A stretch of DNA of 64,000 nt from CAVWUA01 sp963758025. GTDB taxonomy: Bacteria; Planctomycetota; Planctomycetia; Isosphaerales; Isosphaeraceae. Each line of letters opens with the position of its first letter. Positions within the stretch are counted from its first letter, which is position 1. Below are positions 8,924 through 18,461 of the stretch, one piece after another. The notes beneath the pieces were generated by a model. It did not search any database, was not told the origin of the DNA, and saw only the letters and a program-made list of their open reading frames with translations. Both the position numbers and the translations under genes were made by a program. Location of the stretch: the NCBI GenBank assembly GCA_963758025.1, contig CAVWUA010000026.1, positions 62,001-126,000 on the forward strand, written 5' to 3'.

Positions 8924-8954
8924 ATATATGAGGTGGGTCTGTGCCCACCCTACG
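8893..8954. repeat. Palindromic GTAGGGTGGGCAC element
   Basis: CGTAGGGTGGGCA at 8893-8905 is the exact reverse complement of TGCCCACCCTACG at 8942-8954. The arms extend imperfectly inward (CCGCCCACC against GAGGTGGGT) around an AT-rich centre ATATAAATATAT. It overlaps the 3' end of the J-domain gene and gives that gene its stop codon. It could also act as a transcription stop, but there is no T-run. Confidence 0.7.
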
Positions 8955-9076
8955 AGGAGGAGTGTTCCGCGGGCGGTGCCGCAGGACATCGAACCGCTCT
9001 CCAGGCCGACGGCGTCCCTCGTCTTTCGTAGGGGACGCGAAAACCAGCGACCCAGGTGGTCCGGGAGGAATGGGGG

Positions 9077-10334
9077 TCAGTCACCCTCGGCGGAAACCAC
9101 CGGGCTCGGCTCGCCGAGCGTGACGATCCCCAACGCTCGGTACGCCTCGACGACCTCCGGCCCGAGCCGCGCGCGATCGAACCGCGCGACGGCCGTCCGC
9201 CGCGCGTTCTGGCCGATCCGCTGTCGAAGGTCCGCGTCGTCCACAAGCCGCCGGATCGCCCCGGCGAGCGCCTCGGGATCGCCGGGAGGGACGCCCAGCG
9301 CGTCCTCCCCTTCGTTGAATAGCTCCGCGGCCCCTCCGGCCCGGGCGACGATCACCGGCCGGGCGCAGGCCATCGCCTCGGCGATCGTCCGGCCGAACGG
9401 CTCCGGCTGCGTGCTGGCGTGGACCACGACGTCCAGCCCCCGGTACACGTCGGCCGTCTCCGTCTGAAAAGGGACGAAGCCCACCCGCCCCGCCAGGCCG
9501 AGCGAGGCCGCCATGCCGTTCAACTCCTCCGGCGAGAACTGCGAACCCTTCGTCTCGTAAATCGGCCCGCCGATGATGTAGGGCCGAATGGCCCGATCCG
9601 CCGTCCTCGCCGCCGCCCTGCAGAAAGACGTCCTGCCCCTTCCAGCGTGCATACGTGGCGACCAGGCCAACCCGGATCGTTCCCGTGGCCGCCTCCGGCA
9701 GTTCGGCCAGCCGGTCGAGCCGGCCGCCGTCGCCCGGTCCCGGCGCGAACCGTTCGATGTCGATGGCGTTGTAAACCACCTCCACCGGAAACCCGCCGAG
9801 CACCGCCCGGGCATCGCGGGCGACGGCCTCGGAAATCGCGATGCCGCCCGTCGCCCCCGGTGCCGCCCAGCGCAGGGCCCTCGCCATCAACGGGCGGCGG
9901 CCGAGAAAGTCGCGGATATGCCAGACGACCGGAATCCCCTTCACCCCGGCCATGCGCAGGAGCAGGTGCGACTTGATCCCGTTCGTATGGACGAGATCCG
10001 GGTTCAGCTCCCGGATAGCCCGGCCCAGTTCCCTCGCGTAACGCCGCGCGGCCAGGCCCGCCGGGAGGACCTTCGTCCCGAGCCCCAGCGCCGCCGCGAG
10101 CTTGCCTCGGCCTCGCAGGGCGCTATCCCCCAGGGCGGCGACCGACGCGGGCATCGGTCGGACCTGCACCCGCACGCCGAGCGCCTCGGCCCGCTCGACC
10201 AGTGGTCCACCTTGCGCGACGATCAGGTGCAGTTCCGCCCCCTCGAACGCCGCGAGGGTCGAGGAGATCAGGTCGAGCAGGCTCAACTCCGCCCCCCCGA
10301 GCCGGCCGACCGGATTGACATAGACGATCTTCAT
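9077..10334 (-). CDS. Glycosyltransferase family 4-like, frameshifted
   Basis: A GT-B sugar transferase that would add a sugar from a nucleotide donor to a surface or exported glycan. N-terminal acceptor-side features are KIVYVNPVGRLGGAELSLLD (the GG-AE loop) and LVHTNGIKSHLLLR. The C-terminal donor site shows PFGRTIAEAMACARPVI with the E-x7-E motif, and GVPPGDPEALAGAI. One extra base in a GGGCGGCGG stretch at about 9617 breaks the frame between KGQDVFLQ and IRPYIIGGPIYETK. The restored product is 418 residues. Its ATG overlaps the asparagine synthase stop (ATGA), so the two form an operon, a pairing often seen in exopolysaccharide loci. Confidence 0.85.
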
Positions 10335-12291
10335 GATGCCCTGCGCAGGCCGTGCCGCGCCGCGAAGTCCCCCAGCACCACCAGGCCGAGAATCTGGAGC
10401 GCCGCCACGCTCGGGTCGCGTCGCAGGAACCGTTCCCAGAGCCGCCCCGGCCCCTCGGGATCGAACCCCAGCCCTTCCCAGACGTCGTGATCGGTCATCG
10501 CCCGGGCCGCCCGCTCGCGCAAAGGCCCGCGCAGCCAGGCATCCCAGGGGAACGTGAAGCCGCGTTTCGGGGCCTTGTACACGAGGTCCGGCAGGCGAGG
10601 GCCAACCGCGTCGATCAGCAAGGGCTTGAGCCGAGGGTCGGGCCGCTTCCATGCGCCGGGAAGCCGCGCGACCTGCTCGACGAGCACGTGATCGAGCAAC
10701 GGCACGCGGACCTCCAGCCCGTGCGCCATGCTGAAGACGTCGGCGTCCCGCAGAAGCATGTGCCGCATGTACGTGGACAGCTCGAACGTCGAGATCTGGT
10801 TGATCGGGTCCAGCGCGCGGACCCGCGCCGTCAGGTCATCGAGCAGCGCGGGCGAAAGCCCGCACGTCGGGTCGCTGCCCTCGGGCAACGGCTGGAGCAG
10901 CCGGCGTTCCCCCGGCAGGAACAGCTCGCGGCGAAGCAGATAGAGCGGCAAGGGGGCCGGCTCCCGGCGGAACATCTCCGCCGCCTTGATCCCACGACGC
11001 CCGCCCGTCAACGACGCCGCCTTCGCCAGGGCCGGCGTGAGCGGCCCCGCCCACCGCAGGGAGCGCCGCAGGCGGATCGCCTTCGGGACATCGGCGAAGC
11101 TGGCGTAACCGCCGAAGAGCTCATCCCCGCCCAGACCGCTCAGGGCCACCGTCAAGCCCGCCCGCCTCGCGGCGCGGGAGACGAAGAAGGTATTGAACCC
11201 ATCGACCGTCGGCTGGTCGATCGCCTGGAGCACCTCGGGCAGGTCTTCGAGCACATCCTGACCGCTCAACGTCAGGCAACGATGGTGCGTCCCCAGGGCT
11301 TTCGCGACGGTCGCCGCGGCCTCGGTCTCGTCGAACTCCGGCTGATCGAAGCCGATGCTGATCGTCTCGACGGTCGAGCCCGCGACCTCCGTGGCAACCG
11401 TGACCAATGCGCCGGAGTCGATCCCACCGGAGAGGAACAGGCCCAGCGGCACGTCGGCGATCAAGCGCAGCTTGACCGCCTCGCGCAAGCGTCTCGCCGA
11501 GCCGCTGGACGACCTTCGCCCGGTCGGGCGCGGCGTGGCCGTTGGCCGAGGGGGACGAGGAATCGCCCGGCGGTTCCAGCCGCCAGTAGGCGCGCCGGGA
11601 TTGCTCCCGACCGCTCCAGTCGGTGACGAGCGACTCGCCCGGGGCGAGCATCGTGACCCCCTCGACCAGCGAATCCAGGCCCATGACGGCCCCCTGGGCG
11701 AGGAAGCTCTCCAGCGCCGCCGGATTCACGCGAGGCGGGACCAGCTCCGGCCCGGCGGCCAGCAAGGCGCGCAGCTCGGAGGCGAACAGCAGGCCGCCCG
11801 CCGCCGGCCGAGCCAGGTAGAGCGGCTTGATCCCCAGGCGGTCGCGGCAAAACCAGGCGGTCCCGCGCTCGGAGTCGAGCAGGCACCAGGCGAACATCCC
11901 GCGCAAACGCTGGACGCACGCCTCACCCCAGACGCGATACGCGTGCAGGATGACCTCGGTATCGCAGTGGCTCCGGCACGGCCAACCGGCCTGCGCGAGC
12001 GGCTCGTGCAGGTCCTGGAAGTTATAGACCTCGCCGTTGAAGACGATCCAGTTGGGCGTCTGGCCGTCCTGGCGAGGGTGGTCGGCCATCGGTTGATGAC
12101 CGGCCGGCGAGAGGTCGAGGATCGCCAGGCGACTCTGCACGAGCACGGCCGGCGGGGCATTTCCGCGCGGGTCGTCCACCCGCTCGATGCCCCGATCATC
12201 CGGTCCGCGATGCCGCAACGCCGCGAGCATGCGCGGCGCCGCGTCGTCCGCCAGTTCGCGGAACCCCGAGAAGTCCAGCGATTCCGCACAT
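10331..12291 (-). CDS. asnB: Asparagine synthase (glutamine-hydrolysing), two frameshifts
   Basis: It would convert aspartate to asparagine with ATP and glutamine, or amidate a sugar or lipid intermediate in a glycan pathway. The N-terminal glutaminase starts MCGIAGLL (Cys2 nucleophile) and continues LRHRGPDDRG, FNGEVYNF, CRDRLGIKPLY. The synthetase domain has the PP-loop FLSGGIDSGALV, LSGLGGDELFGGY and HGLEVRVPLLDH. Two single-base insertions break the frame, one in a GGGG run at about 12265, just after the start, and one at about 11490, where the two domains join. Removing both gives about 652 residues, normal for the family. It is followed by the coupled glycosyltransferase gene. Confidence 0.9.
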
Positions 12292-12337
12292 GAGCCGGTT
12301 CGTCCCTCCAGGACCGGGTTCGGGAAGAGGCGCTCCA

Positions 12338-13141
12338 CTATAGAACATCCCTCACCGACCGGGCCAGTGCGTTGACGAGAAGCCCCGTTCGCTCGGCGCG
12401 CAGGCCGATGGGCACGTTCCCGGTGCTGGCGACGCTCCCCCAACCCCGGCCCCGCGCACCCTCGCCAGCACCGCCGACGCCCCAATCACCACCACCGCCG
12501 CCACCCGGATCAGGAGCGGAAGTTTGGAATTCCTTTGAGCTTTGCGACGAATTCCCATTGGCTTCGTTTTGCGATTTTCCCCGCGTCTTCCGCCGCAACG
12601 ACCACACCCGCAGCCGTCCCCGCCTCCGCCCCACCCCCCGCCGCGCCGGTGCCCCTTTCCGACGCGAAACCGCCCCCGTCTCCACCGTCGGCGTTTGGAT
12701 GACAACGGCTTTCTCCGAAGGAACTTGCGCCGATATCCCGTTGGCTTCGTTTTGCGATTTCGCTCGCCCCGTTTCCGCCGCGATCCGCCTCAACCCCTCG
12801 ATCGCCCGGTGCATCCGCTTCGACCACGTCGGCAGGTACCTCAGCCCCAATTTCACCGCCTCATCGGGCAGCGCCTCCCCCGACTCGGCGATCAGCCGGT
12901 TCTCGATCCTCTCGATCCGCCGCAGCACGACCACCGCCATCACCGCCTCTTCCACCAGCCTCCGCGCCTCGTCCGTCTGGGGTTTCTCATGCGCCATCCA
13001 TCGCTCGATCAGTTCCGAGTGCATCGTCTGTTCCGCCTTCGATAGCACAATCACCTTCGCCGACAGCCCATGCCGAACGCTATTCCGGCTGGCCCGGGCC
13101 TTCCCCCTCGTCGTCCGTCGGGCCGGTGCTCTTCTGGGCAT
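12338..13141 (-). CDS. Hypothetical protein with RNSVRHGLSA motif
   Basis: About 267 residues from the ATG at 13141. The first 30 residues are basic (MPRRAPARRTTRGKARASRN) and lead into SVRHGLSAKVIVLSKAEQ, a signature I associate with abundant uncharacterised planctomycete proteins; helical regions follow (LIERWMAHEKPQTDEARRLV, RRIERIENRLIAESGEAL). The C-terminal half is low complexity and contains two copies of KSQNEANG, encoded by near-identical 24-bp stretches at 12554-12577 and 12737-12760. No catalytic motif is recognised. The C-terminal 100 residues are Gly/Arg-rich and may not be real coding sequence. Confidence 0.5.
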   Translation of the reverse strand: MPRRAPARRTTRGKARASRNSVRHGLSAKVIVLSKAEQTMHSELIERWMAHEKPQTDEARRLVEEAVMAVVVLRRIERIENRLIAESGEALPDEAVKLGLRYLPTWSKRMHRAIEGLRRIAAETGRAKSQNEANGISAQVPSEKAVVIQTPTVETGAVSRRKGAPARRGVGRRRGRLRVWSLRRKTRGKSQNEANGNSSQSSKEFQTSAPDPGGGGGGDWGVGGAGEGARGRGWGSVASTGNVPIGLRAERTGLLVNALARSVRDVL

Positions 13142-13547
13142 TACCGTCGGTTGGCGTCGATGCGTCGCTGGCTGGTCATGGTCGTGCTCATCGTCTCGGT
13201 TGTGATCCCGCGTCCTCTTCGGAGCGCACCGCGAGCGCATCCGGGAGGGGGGTCCCTCTCGGGATAAGATCGTTCCCGCCCCGGTTTCCTATCACCCGCG
13301 TCGCTCCCGGAAGATGCGTCCCGGGGACGCTTGCCACCGCGTCTGCGTCTCCGGAATATAGAAAATCGGTTGGAATTGATTTGACATTGTGTTCAAAGGG
13401 TGTGAGTTTCAGGCAACTTGCGGCGATTTTCGCCGCGAACCAACAGGAAGGGGGACAGAGAAAAGTAGAACGTCCCCATTTTCCTCTTGAATCGGGTCTC
13501 GCTCGACGCGGGCCACCCACGGCCATCCATTTAAGGAGGTCACGTGC
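13142..13547. other. Intergenic region without a recognised gene
   Basis: About 400 bp between divergent genes. It contains an AGTAGAACGTCCCCATTTTC segment at about 13464-13483 that resembles the arms of the palindrome at 14517-14580, and, at its right end, the strong AAGGAGG ribosome-binding site of the next gene (13533-13539). I see no reliable reading frame. Confidence 0.4.
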
Positions 13548-14379
13548 ATGATCGACATTGTATGTCCATGTGGGTGGTCGTTCCGCGGGCCTGACAGTTA
13601 CGTCGGCCGTCGAATCCGCTGCCCTGTTTGCTTCACCTTACTTACCATGTCGTCAACTCCTCACGACAAGGTATTAATTCCTAGCCCTGTCACAGAACCG
13701 GTACAAGCTGAGCGGCCACAATCACTAACGCACCCGGCGAAAGCATGGATGGTTTTAGCTGCTTTGTGTGGCCTTATTCTAGGAATTATGGCAGTGTGTT
13801 TCTGGTTTTCGAACGACGCCCAGACTCCACCTCTCGGGTTTGTTATAAAGGAAGTCCATCCTACTCCTCGCACTCAAGCCACGGACCTGCCTAGTGTTCA
13901 GCCCAACGATTTTGAGAGGTTCCGCTCTGATGATATTGCTCCGCCAATGAAGAAGACTACCGTTGCGGATGGTGACGATACTAATCAGCGACAGTCGGAG
14001 AATCCTCCGGTCGCGGAACTTCAAGCGAAACATGGATCGTCCGGCCGGGAATCCATACCGACCCAGGAGAGCGAACAAATAAAAAAAGTTCATAATTGAA
14101 CACCTTAAAAAATACTCTAATGATCCGACGAGCGTTCAAGTCGTCGAGTGGCTGGAGCCAATACGGGTACACAATCCGGAAGGCTGGCTACTTCCCTCTA
14201 ATCGTGAAACCTATGACACGGCCATTCACCTAACCGTACGGGCGAAGAATGCGATCGGGGCACTGACCGTCGGATCAATCCTATATTTTCTGAGACAAGG
14301 AAAAGTAGTCGCGATTGAACGGGAATCGGACTCGATGTACTCCTTCAACGAAAGAGGTGGAAGGCAGGCCAGGGGTTGA
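13548..14379 (+). CDS. Hypothetical zinc-ribbon membrane protein, frameshifted in a poly-A run
   Basis: An unrecognised protein of about 276 residues. The N-terminus has a four-cysteine zinc ribbon: IVCPCGWSFRGP and RIRCPVCFTLL. A single transmembrane helix follows at about residues 68-90 (WMVLAALCGLILGIMAVCFW), then a polar region and a C-terminal folded part (SVQVVEWLEPIRV, GALTVGSILYFLRQGK). The first frame stops at 14097-14099; skipping one A in the seven-A run at 14081-14087 joins it to an open frame ending at 14379. Transcriptional slippage is possible as well as a sequencing error. Base composition is visibly more AT-rich than its neighbours, suggesting transfer. AAGGAGG at 13533 fixes the start. 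Confidence 0.6.
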
Positions 14380-14516
14380 TGACTTATTCCGACCGATCCG
14401 GACAGTCCGGGTCCTACACGACAGTGGCCGGATTTGCGAAGAGGATATGCTGGTGCCCGATGCTCCTTGACGCGGTTGGCGCGAGAAGCGAGCGGAAGGA
14501 AAAGGGACATTCTGAG

Positions 14517-14580
14517 GGGAAAAGAGCACATTCTACTTTTTCTTCAATAATTCATAAGAAGTAGAATGTGCTCTTTTCCC
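14517..14580. repeat. Perfect 20-bp inverted repeat around an AT-rich loop
   Basis: GGGAAAAGAGCACATTCTAC (14517-14536) is the exact reverse complement of 14561-14580, with a 24-base AT-rich loop. It lies between two convergent genes (ends at 14379 and 14608) and could terminate either. The arm sequence is of the style GTAGAATGTGCTCTTTTCCC; a fragment at about 13456-13483 is similar, so this is probably a dispersed element. Confidence 0.7.
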
Positions 14581-14607
14581 TGACCCGGGCCGAGCTGGAG
14601 CGACGGC

Positions 14608-15537
14608 CTACTGCCGGCACGTCAGGCGATCGAACGCGATCTCATTGCTTCCCGGCCCGAACGTCCATTCGAAGCGAATCCGGGAGTTGAGGCCCGATAC
14701 GCTGAGTCCCGAGGGGCGGTACGCCGCCTGGTCGTACCGCGTTGGCACGCCCGGCACGGGACCCGCCATGAGTAGGTTGAACTCGAATCCGAAGAACCAC
14801 ACCCGGAAGGCGCCGATTATTGAGTTGTCGATCGATGGGACCGGCCCAACCCGAAAGACCATGTCATTTGTGGTAATCGGGCCATCGGGCGGCATCCAGA
14901 AGAGCCCTTGACCGGCCGGGAATGACCGATCCTCGTAGAGAATCTTGAGCATCTCAAGGGGGGGCGGCTCTAATAACCCCTTCATGGAGTCGTCGGCAGG
15001 CAGGCGGAAGTTCCCGCTGACGTAGCCGCCGATGAACGTTTTCAGCATCCATCGCTCTAGTGCGTCGCCATCGACGATGCGGGTGGCGTCTCCCATGACC
15101 GGGTTCCGGGTCTCGTCGTCGATAGCGTCCATCGCTTCGTACATGGCAAGGCCGGCGGCGTCGTAGTGACTCAGGCGATTATTGTGGACCTTGCAGAGGA
15201 TGTTCGCGGTCAGGCTTCCCACGCCCATCGCCTGTAATACATCCGTCTGCTCCTGGAACGACAGGTTCTGGACGAGGACCGATTTGTTCTTCTTGACGGT
15301 ACGGTCATAGATCCGCTCAAGGATCGCCTTCGACACGTAGTGCTCGCCATCGACCTGGCACGTAAGACCAGGCGATCGAGCAGTCCGACGGTCGACGCCG
15401 CTCGGCGTAGCATCTGGAAGGTTCCTGATAGCCCGGTATTCCAGGCTTCGCACTGTCCGACCGCGTCGCCAGGGTGAGGCCACGTCGCTCGCGAGGAGGA
15501 AGGGGCGTCGAGGAACGGGCCTCGCGGACATGCTCAA
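14608..15537 (-). CDS. Hypothetical protein with EHYVSKAIL and CKVHNNRLS motifs
   Basis: An uncharacterised protein of up to 309 residues; the first 50 or so (Arg-rich) are doubtful and the true start may be further in. The central region shows CQVDGEHYVSKAILERIYD and ILCKVHNNRLSHYDAAGLA, a pattern (EH, then C-x2-HNN-LS-x2-D) I associate with HNH-like uncharacterised proteins, but the metal site is not complete enough to claim nuclease activity. The C-terminal half looks like beta-rich folded protein (WFFGFEFNLLMAGPVPG). No operon partner is apparent. Confidence 0.5.
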   Translation of the reverse strand: MSMSARPVPRRPFLLASDVASPWRRGRTVRSLEYRAIRNLPDATPSGVDRRTARSPGLTCQVDGEHYVSKAILERIYDRTVKKNKSVLVQNLSFQEQTDVLQAMGVGSLTANILCKVHNNRLSHYDAAGLAMYEAMDAIDDETRNPVMGDATRIVDGDALERWMLKTFIGGYVSGNFRLPADDSMKGLLEPPPLEMLKILYEDRSFPAGQGLFWMPPDGPITTNDMVFRVGPVPSIDNSIIGAFRVWFFGFEFNLLMAGPVPGVPTRYDQAAYRPSGLSVSGLNSRIRFEWTFGPGSNEIAFDRLTCRQ

Positions 15538-15612
15538 GAAAACGACGGCGTCGTGACCAGACAGTGATCGGCATGATAACCCGCCACTACGCCACCGGTT
15601 CCAGACTTGGAC

Positions 15613-16122
15613 CTAGATTTTCTCCGTGCGGAACTCCGCCTCGGGACGTGGGCGCCAGAACCAGCCGGCGAACAGGCCGTCGAGCGAGATGTAGTTGCTC
15701 GTCACGGGGGAGAGCCAGAGGATGCCCGCGTTGACCAGCAGGTACGTCATCATCGGCGGGATCTTCGACGGGTCCCCTTGCACGAGCAGGCCGAACGTCA
15801 GGTTCAGCAGGAGGAAGCCCGAGAGCGCCGCGGTGAGCGTCGTCAAGAGCCCCGCGATCAGGAGCGCGCCGAGGCCGACCTCGGCATACGGCAGCACATC
15901 GGCGAACAGCTTGACGGCCTGCGGCATCTGCTTGCCCAGGGGGGTGTCCTTGAACTGCGCCGTGATCATGCCCGGATACTTGCCGGCCTGCTTCGCCTCG
16001 AACTTGTGCAGGCCGTACATGAGCAGGGACATTCCCAGGCCCACGCGGAGCACCAGGGCGGTCAGGCTGCGCACGAAGTGGCCCGGCTCGCGTCTCAGTG
16101 CGATCATCGTCACGTCGTCCAT
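15613..16122 (-). CDS. DoxX-family membrane protein
   Basis: A 169-residue four-helix membrane protein. The first helix contains LVLRVGLGMSLLMYGLHKF, followed by LFADVLPYAEVGLGALLIAG, the typical DoxX second and third helices, and a last helix around MMTYLLVNAGILWL. DoxX proteins are linked to respiration or thiol redox systems but the biochemical role is undefined. I chose ATG 16122, which follows a GGGAGAA sequence. A longer start is possible but would overlap coaD. Confidence 0.8.
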   Translation of the reverse strand: MDDVTMIALRREPGHFVRSLTALVLRVGLGMSLLMYGLHKFEAKQAGKYPGMITAQFKDTPLGKQMPQAVKLFADVLPYAEVGLGALLIAGLLTTLTAALSGFLLLNLTFGLLVQGDPSKIPPMMTYLLVNAGILWLSPVTSNYISLDGLFAGWFWRPRPEAEFRTEKI

Positions 16123-16165
16123 GTCGTCTTCTCCCGGTTGCGTCTGGAATTTCCCACTCGATGCG

Positions 16166-16675
16166 TCACTCGGACGAGAACCGCTTGATGTTGTCCATGA
16201 TCGGACCGACCAGCTCCCCCGGCACAAAGCGTACCAGCGCGCTCTCTCCGCCGTAACGGGCCACCTGCTTGATGAGGCTGCTGGAGACGTGCGAAAATTC
16301 GCCGTCGGCCATCAGGAAGACGGTCTCGACCGAGGGATCGAGCCGCTGGTTGGTCAGCGACATGCCAAACTCATATTCCATGTCCGAGAGGGTTCGCACC
16401 CCGCGCAGGATCACCCGCGCGCCGATCCGCCGCACGAACTGCACGGCCAGCTCGTCGAACGGCTCGACCGACACGTTGTCGTAGGGGGCGACCACCTGCC
16501 GCGCCAGCGCCACCCGTTCCTCGATGTTAAACAGCGCCTTCTTGTTCGGGTTCACGCCAATGCCCACGACCAGGTGCTCGAACAGCGTCCGCCCGCGCCG
16601 GATCACGTCGAGGTGGCCGAGCGTGAGCGGGTCGAACATTCCGGTGAACACGGCTTTTCGTGATGGGTCGATCAT
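16166..16675 (-). CDS. coaD: Pantetheine-phosphate adenylyltransferase
   Basis: A 169-residue enzyme that transfers AMP from ATP to 4'-phosphopantetheine, the penultimate step of coenzyme A synthesis. It shows the nucleotidyltransferase signature AVFTGMFDPLTLGHLDVIRR (T-x-GxFDPxTxGH), VGIGVNPNKKALF, the pantetheine site FVRRIGARVILRGVRTLSD, and the second ATP motif FSHVSSSLIKQVARYGG. Length is exactly that of the family. The DoxX gene follows 43 bp downstream on the same strand. Intact frame. Confidence 0.97.
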   Translation of the reverse strand: MIDPSRKAVFTGMFDPLTLGHLDVIRRGRTLFEHLVVGIGVNPNKKALFNIEERVALARQVVAPYDNVSVEPFDELAVQFVRRIGARVILRGVRTLSDMEYEFGMSLTNQRLDPSVETVFLMADGEFSHVSSSLIKQVARYGGESALVRFVPGELVGPIMDNIKRFSSE

Positions 16676-16738
16676 GTCGTTGCACCGGTCGATGAGTTGG
16701 GAGTTTCACCAGAATAAACGGTGCGAATCGCCCGGTCT

Positions 16739-16817
16739 GGGTGGCTGGGGTCTCGTCCGCGAGACCCCGGAATTGGGCTGTCGCACCGGGGTCTCGCGGA
16801 CGAGACCCCAGCCACCC
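16739..16817. repeat. Long perfect palindrome, GGCTGGGGTCTCG family, copy 1
   Basis: Bases 16739-16768 are the exact reverse complement of 16788-16817 (30-bp arms, 19-base loop); each arm also has an internal GGGGTCTCG/CGAGACCCC mirror. The flank CGAATCGCCCGGTCTGG before it is nearly repeated before a second copy at 47483-47542. It lies between coaD and the aminotransferase gene and may act as a hairpin in RNA. Confidence 0.85.
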
Positions 16818-16864
16818 GAAGAAGTCAATCGATCACAATTTGTAGCTTATTCTGGCGAGTCGCT

Positions 16865-17994
16865 TTAGCGGCCTTGAAGCGCCGCGGCGAGCCGGTCGAG
16901 GTCCTCCGCGTTGTTATAAATGTGCGGGCTGACGCGAATCCGGCCGCGACGGCTCGACAGGGCGATCCCGCGCCGCGCGCCTCGCGGGCGAAGGCGTCGG
17001 GGTCCACCCCGTCCTTCTCCAGCACGACGATTCCGGAGCGGTCCTCGGGGCGGGGCGAGCCGAAGACGGTCCAGCCGGCCGTGCGGGCGACCTCGCGGAC
17101 GGCCTCGGCGCGGTCGAGGATGCGTTGCGAGACGACCGCCGGACCGATCTCCATCAGGAGTTCCAGGCTCGCGCCGAAGGTCTGGATGCCCGGCATGTTG
17201 AACGAGCCGCCTTCCCAGCGCTCGGCGCTCGGCTTGAGGTCGAAGTGGATGCCCGGCGTGTTGTACGACGCCGTGACGCTATGCCAGCCGACGCCGAGCG
17301 GTCGCAGCCGGTCGATCCAGTCGCGCCGGACGAACATCAGGCCGGCCCCTTCCGGCCCGAGCAGCCACTTGTGCCCGTCGGCCGCGAGGAAGTCGATCGG
17401 CGTGCGCTTCACGTCGATCGTGAAGGGGCCGAGGCCCTGGATCGCATCGACGAACAGCGCCACCCCGCGCGACCGGCAAAGTTCCCCGAGGGCGTCCAGG
17501 TCGTTGCGGAAGCCGGAGGACCACTCCACGTGGCTGATCGTCAGGACGCGGGTCCGCCGGTCCATCGCGTTGGCCAGATCGTCCATCTCGACCCGCCCCG
17601 CGCGGCTCGGCACGGTACGGAGGCTCACGCCGCGATCGGCCAGGTTCATCCAGGGGTAGATGTTCGACGGATACTCCTCGGCGGCGGTGACGACGTTGTC
17701 CCCGTCGCGCCAGGGGAATCCCTCGGCCACCAGGCCGATGCCGTGCGTCGTGCTGTTGACGAAGGCGATCTCCTCGACCTCGGCGTTGAGCAAGCGGGCG
17801 ATCGCGCGGCGGTGCCTCTCCAGCTTGGCTTCCCAGTCGAGCCAGTGGACGACGCCGTTCTGTTCCTGCTCCGCGACCCACGCCCGCATCCGGTCCCCCG
17901 CCCGGCGCGGCAAGGGGCTGACGGCGGCGTGGTCGAAGTACGCCCAGCGCTCGGTGACGGGAAACTCGTTCTGTCGCAATGCATCCCAGTCCAC
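16865..17994 (-). CDS. Class V aminotransferase (cysteine desulfurase/epimerase-like), frameshifted
   Basis: A PLP enzyme of about 376 residues. Visible features are AYFDHAAVSPLPRRAGDRM near the N-terminus, AFVNSTTHGIGLVAEGF, AEEYPSNIYPW, FVDAIQGLGPF (Asp for the PLP ring) and the Schiff-base Lys in ADGHKWLLGPEGAGLMFV. The C-terminal part (RIRVSPHIYNNAEDLDRL) is in another frame; the break lies at about 16970-16982 in a GC-rich run and needs one added or two removed bases. GTG 17994 is preceded by GGAGGAA. Whether it is a desulfurase, isopenicillin-N-epimerase-like or ergothioneine-type lyase is not decided. Confidence 0.85.
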
Positions 17995-18026
17995 GGACGG
18001 TTCCTCCCCCCTGGTTCGTCCCCAGC

Positions 18027-18431
18027 CTACCGACCTCGCCGGCCCGGTGCTACACCATCCAGGAGATCTGGTAAACCCAGCAGGCCGAACAACGCCGCGG
18101 TCACCAGCGCGGCGGCGACGGGGTCGTACACGTAGATCACCAACAGGAAGAAGATCGTCGCGTACACGAGGAGGGTGAACAGGAGCAGAAATAGCCCCTC
18201 CCACCCTTTCCGCTCGCTCGGCCCCGTCCGCCGCAGCACGGCCCAGAGCAAGCCGACGCAGAGAATGCTCATGATCGTCGCCACGATGATCCGCAACTTC
18301 TCGTCGGCATCTCTCGTCGAGCGCACCGTCGAACCGATCACCGACAGCGGCAGGGCGATCACGGCGACCAGAAAGAGCAGGTCGCGGGGCCGGAGCCGCC
18401 GCTCGCGCACGGTGGGAAGCGGTTCAGGCAC
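18027..18431 (-). CDS. Small membrane protein (paralogue A)
   Basis: A 134-residue protein with four predicted transmembrane helices: DLLFLVAVIALPLSVIG, IIVATIMSILCVGLLWAVL, GLFLLLFTLLVYATIFFLLV and AAALVTAALFGLLGL. The N-terminus carries RRLRPRDLLFLV, almost the same as RRLRLWDLLILV in the next gene upstream, and the order of helices matches, so these are tandem paralogues. No family recognised. It may be co-transcribed with the next gene and the bio genes that lie downstream in the window's coordinates but upstream in transcription. Confidence 0.7.
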   Translation of the reverse strand: MPEPLPTVRERRLRPRDLLFLVAVIALPLSVIGSTVRSTRDADEKLRIIVATIMSILCVGLLWAVLRRTGPSERKGWEGLFLLLFTLLVYATIFFLLVIYVYDPVAAALVTAALFGLLGLPDLLDGVAPGRRGR

Positions 18432-18461
18432 GAGATACCTCGGGATCGGTTCGGCAGGGCC

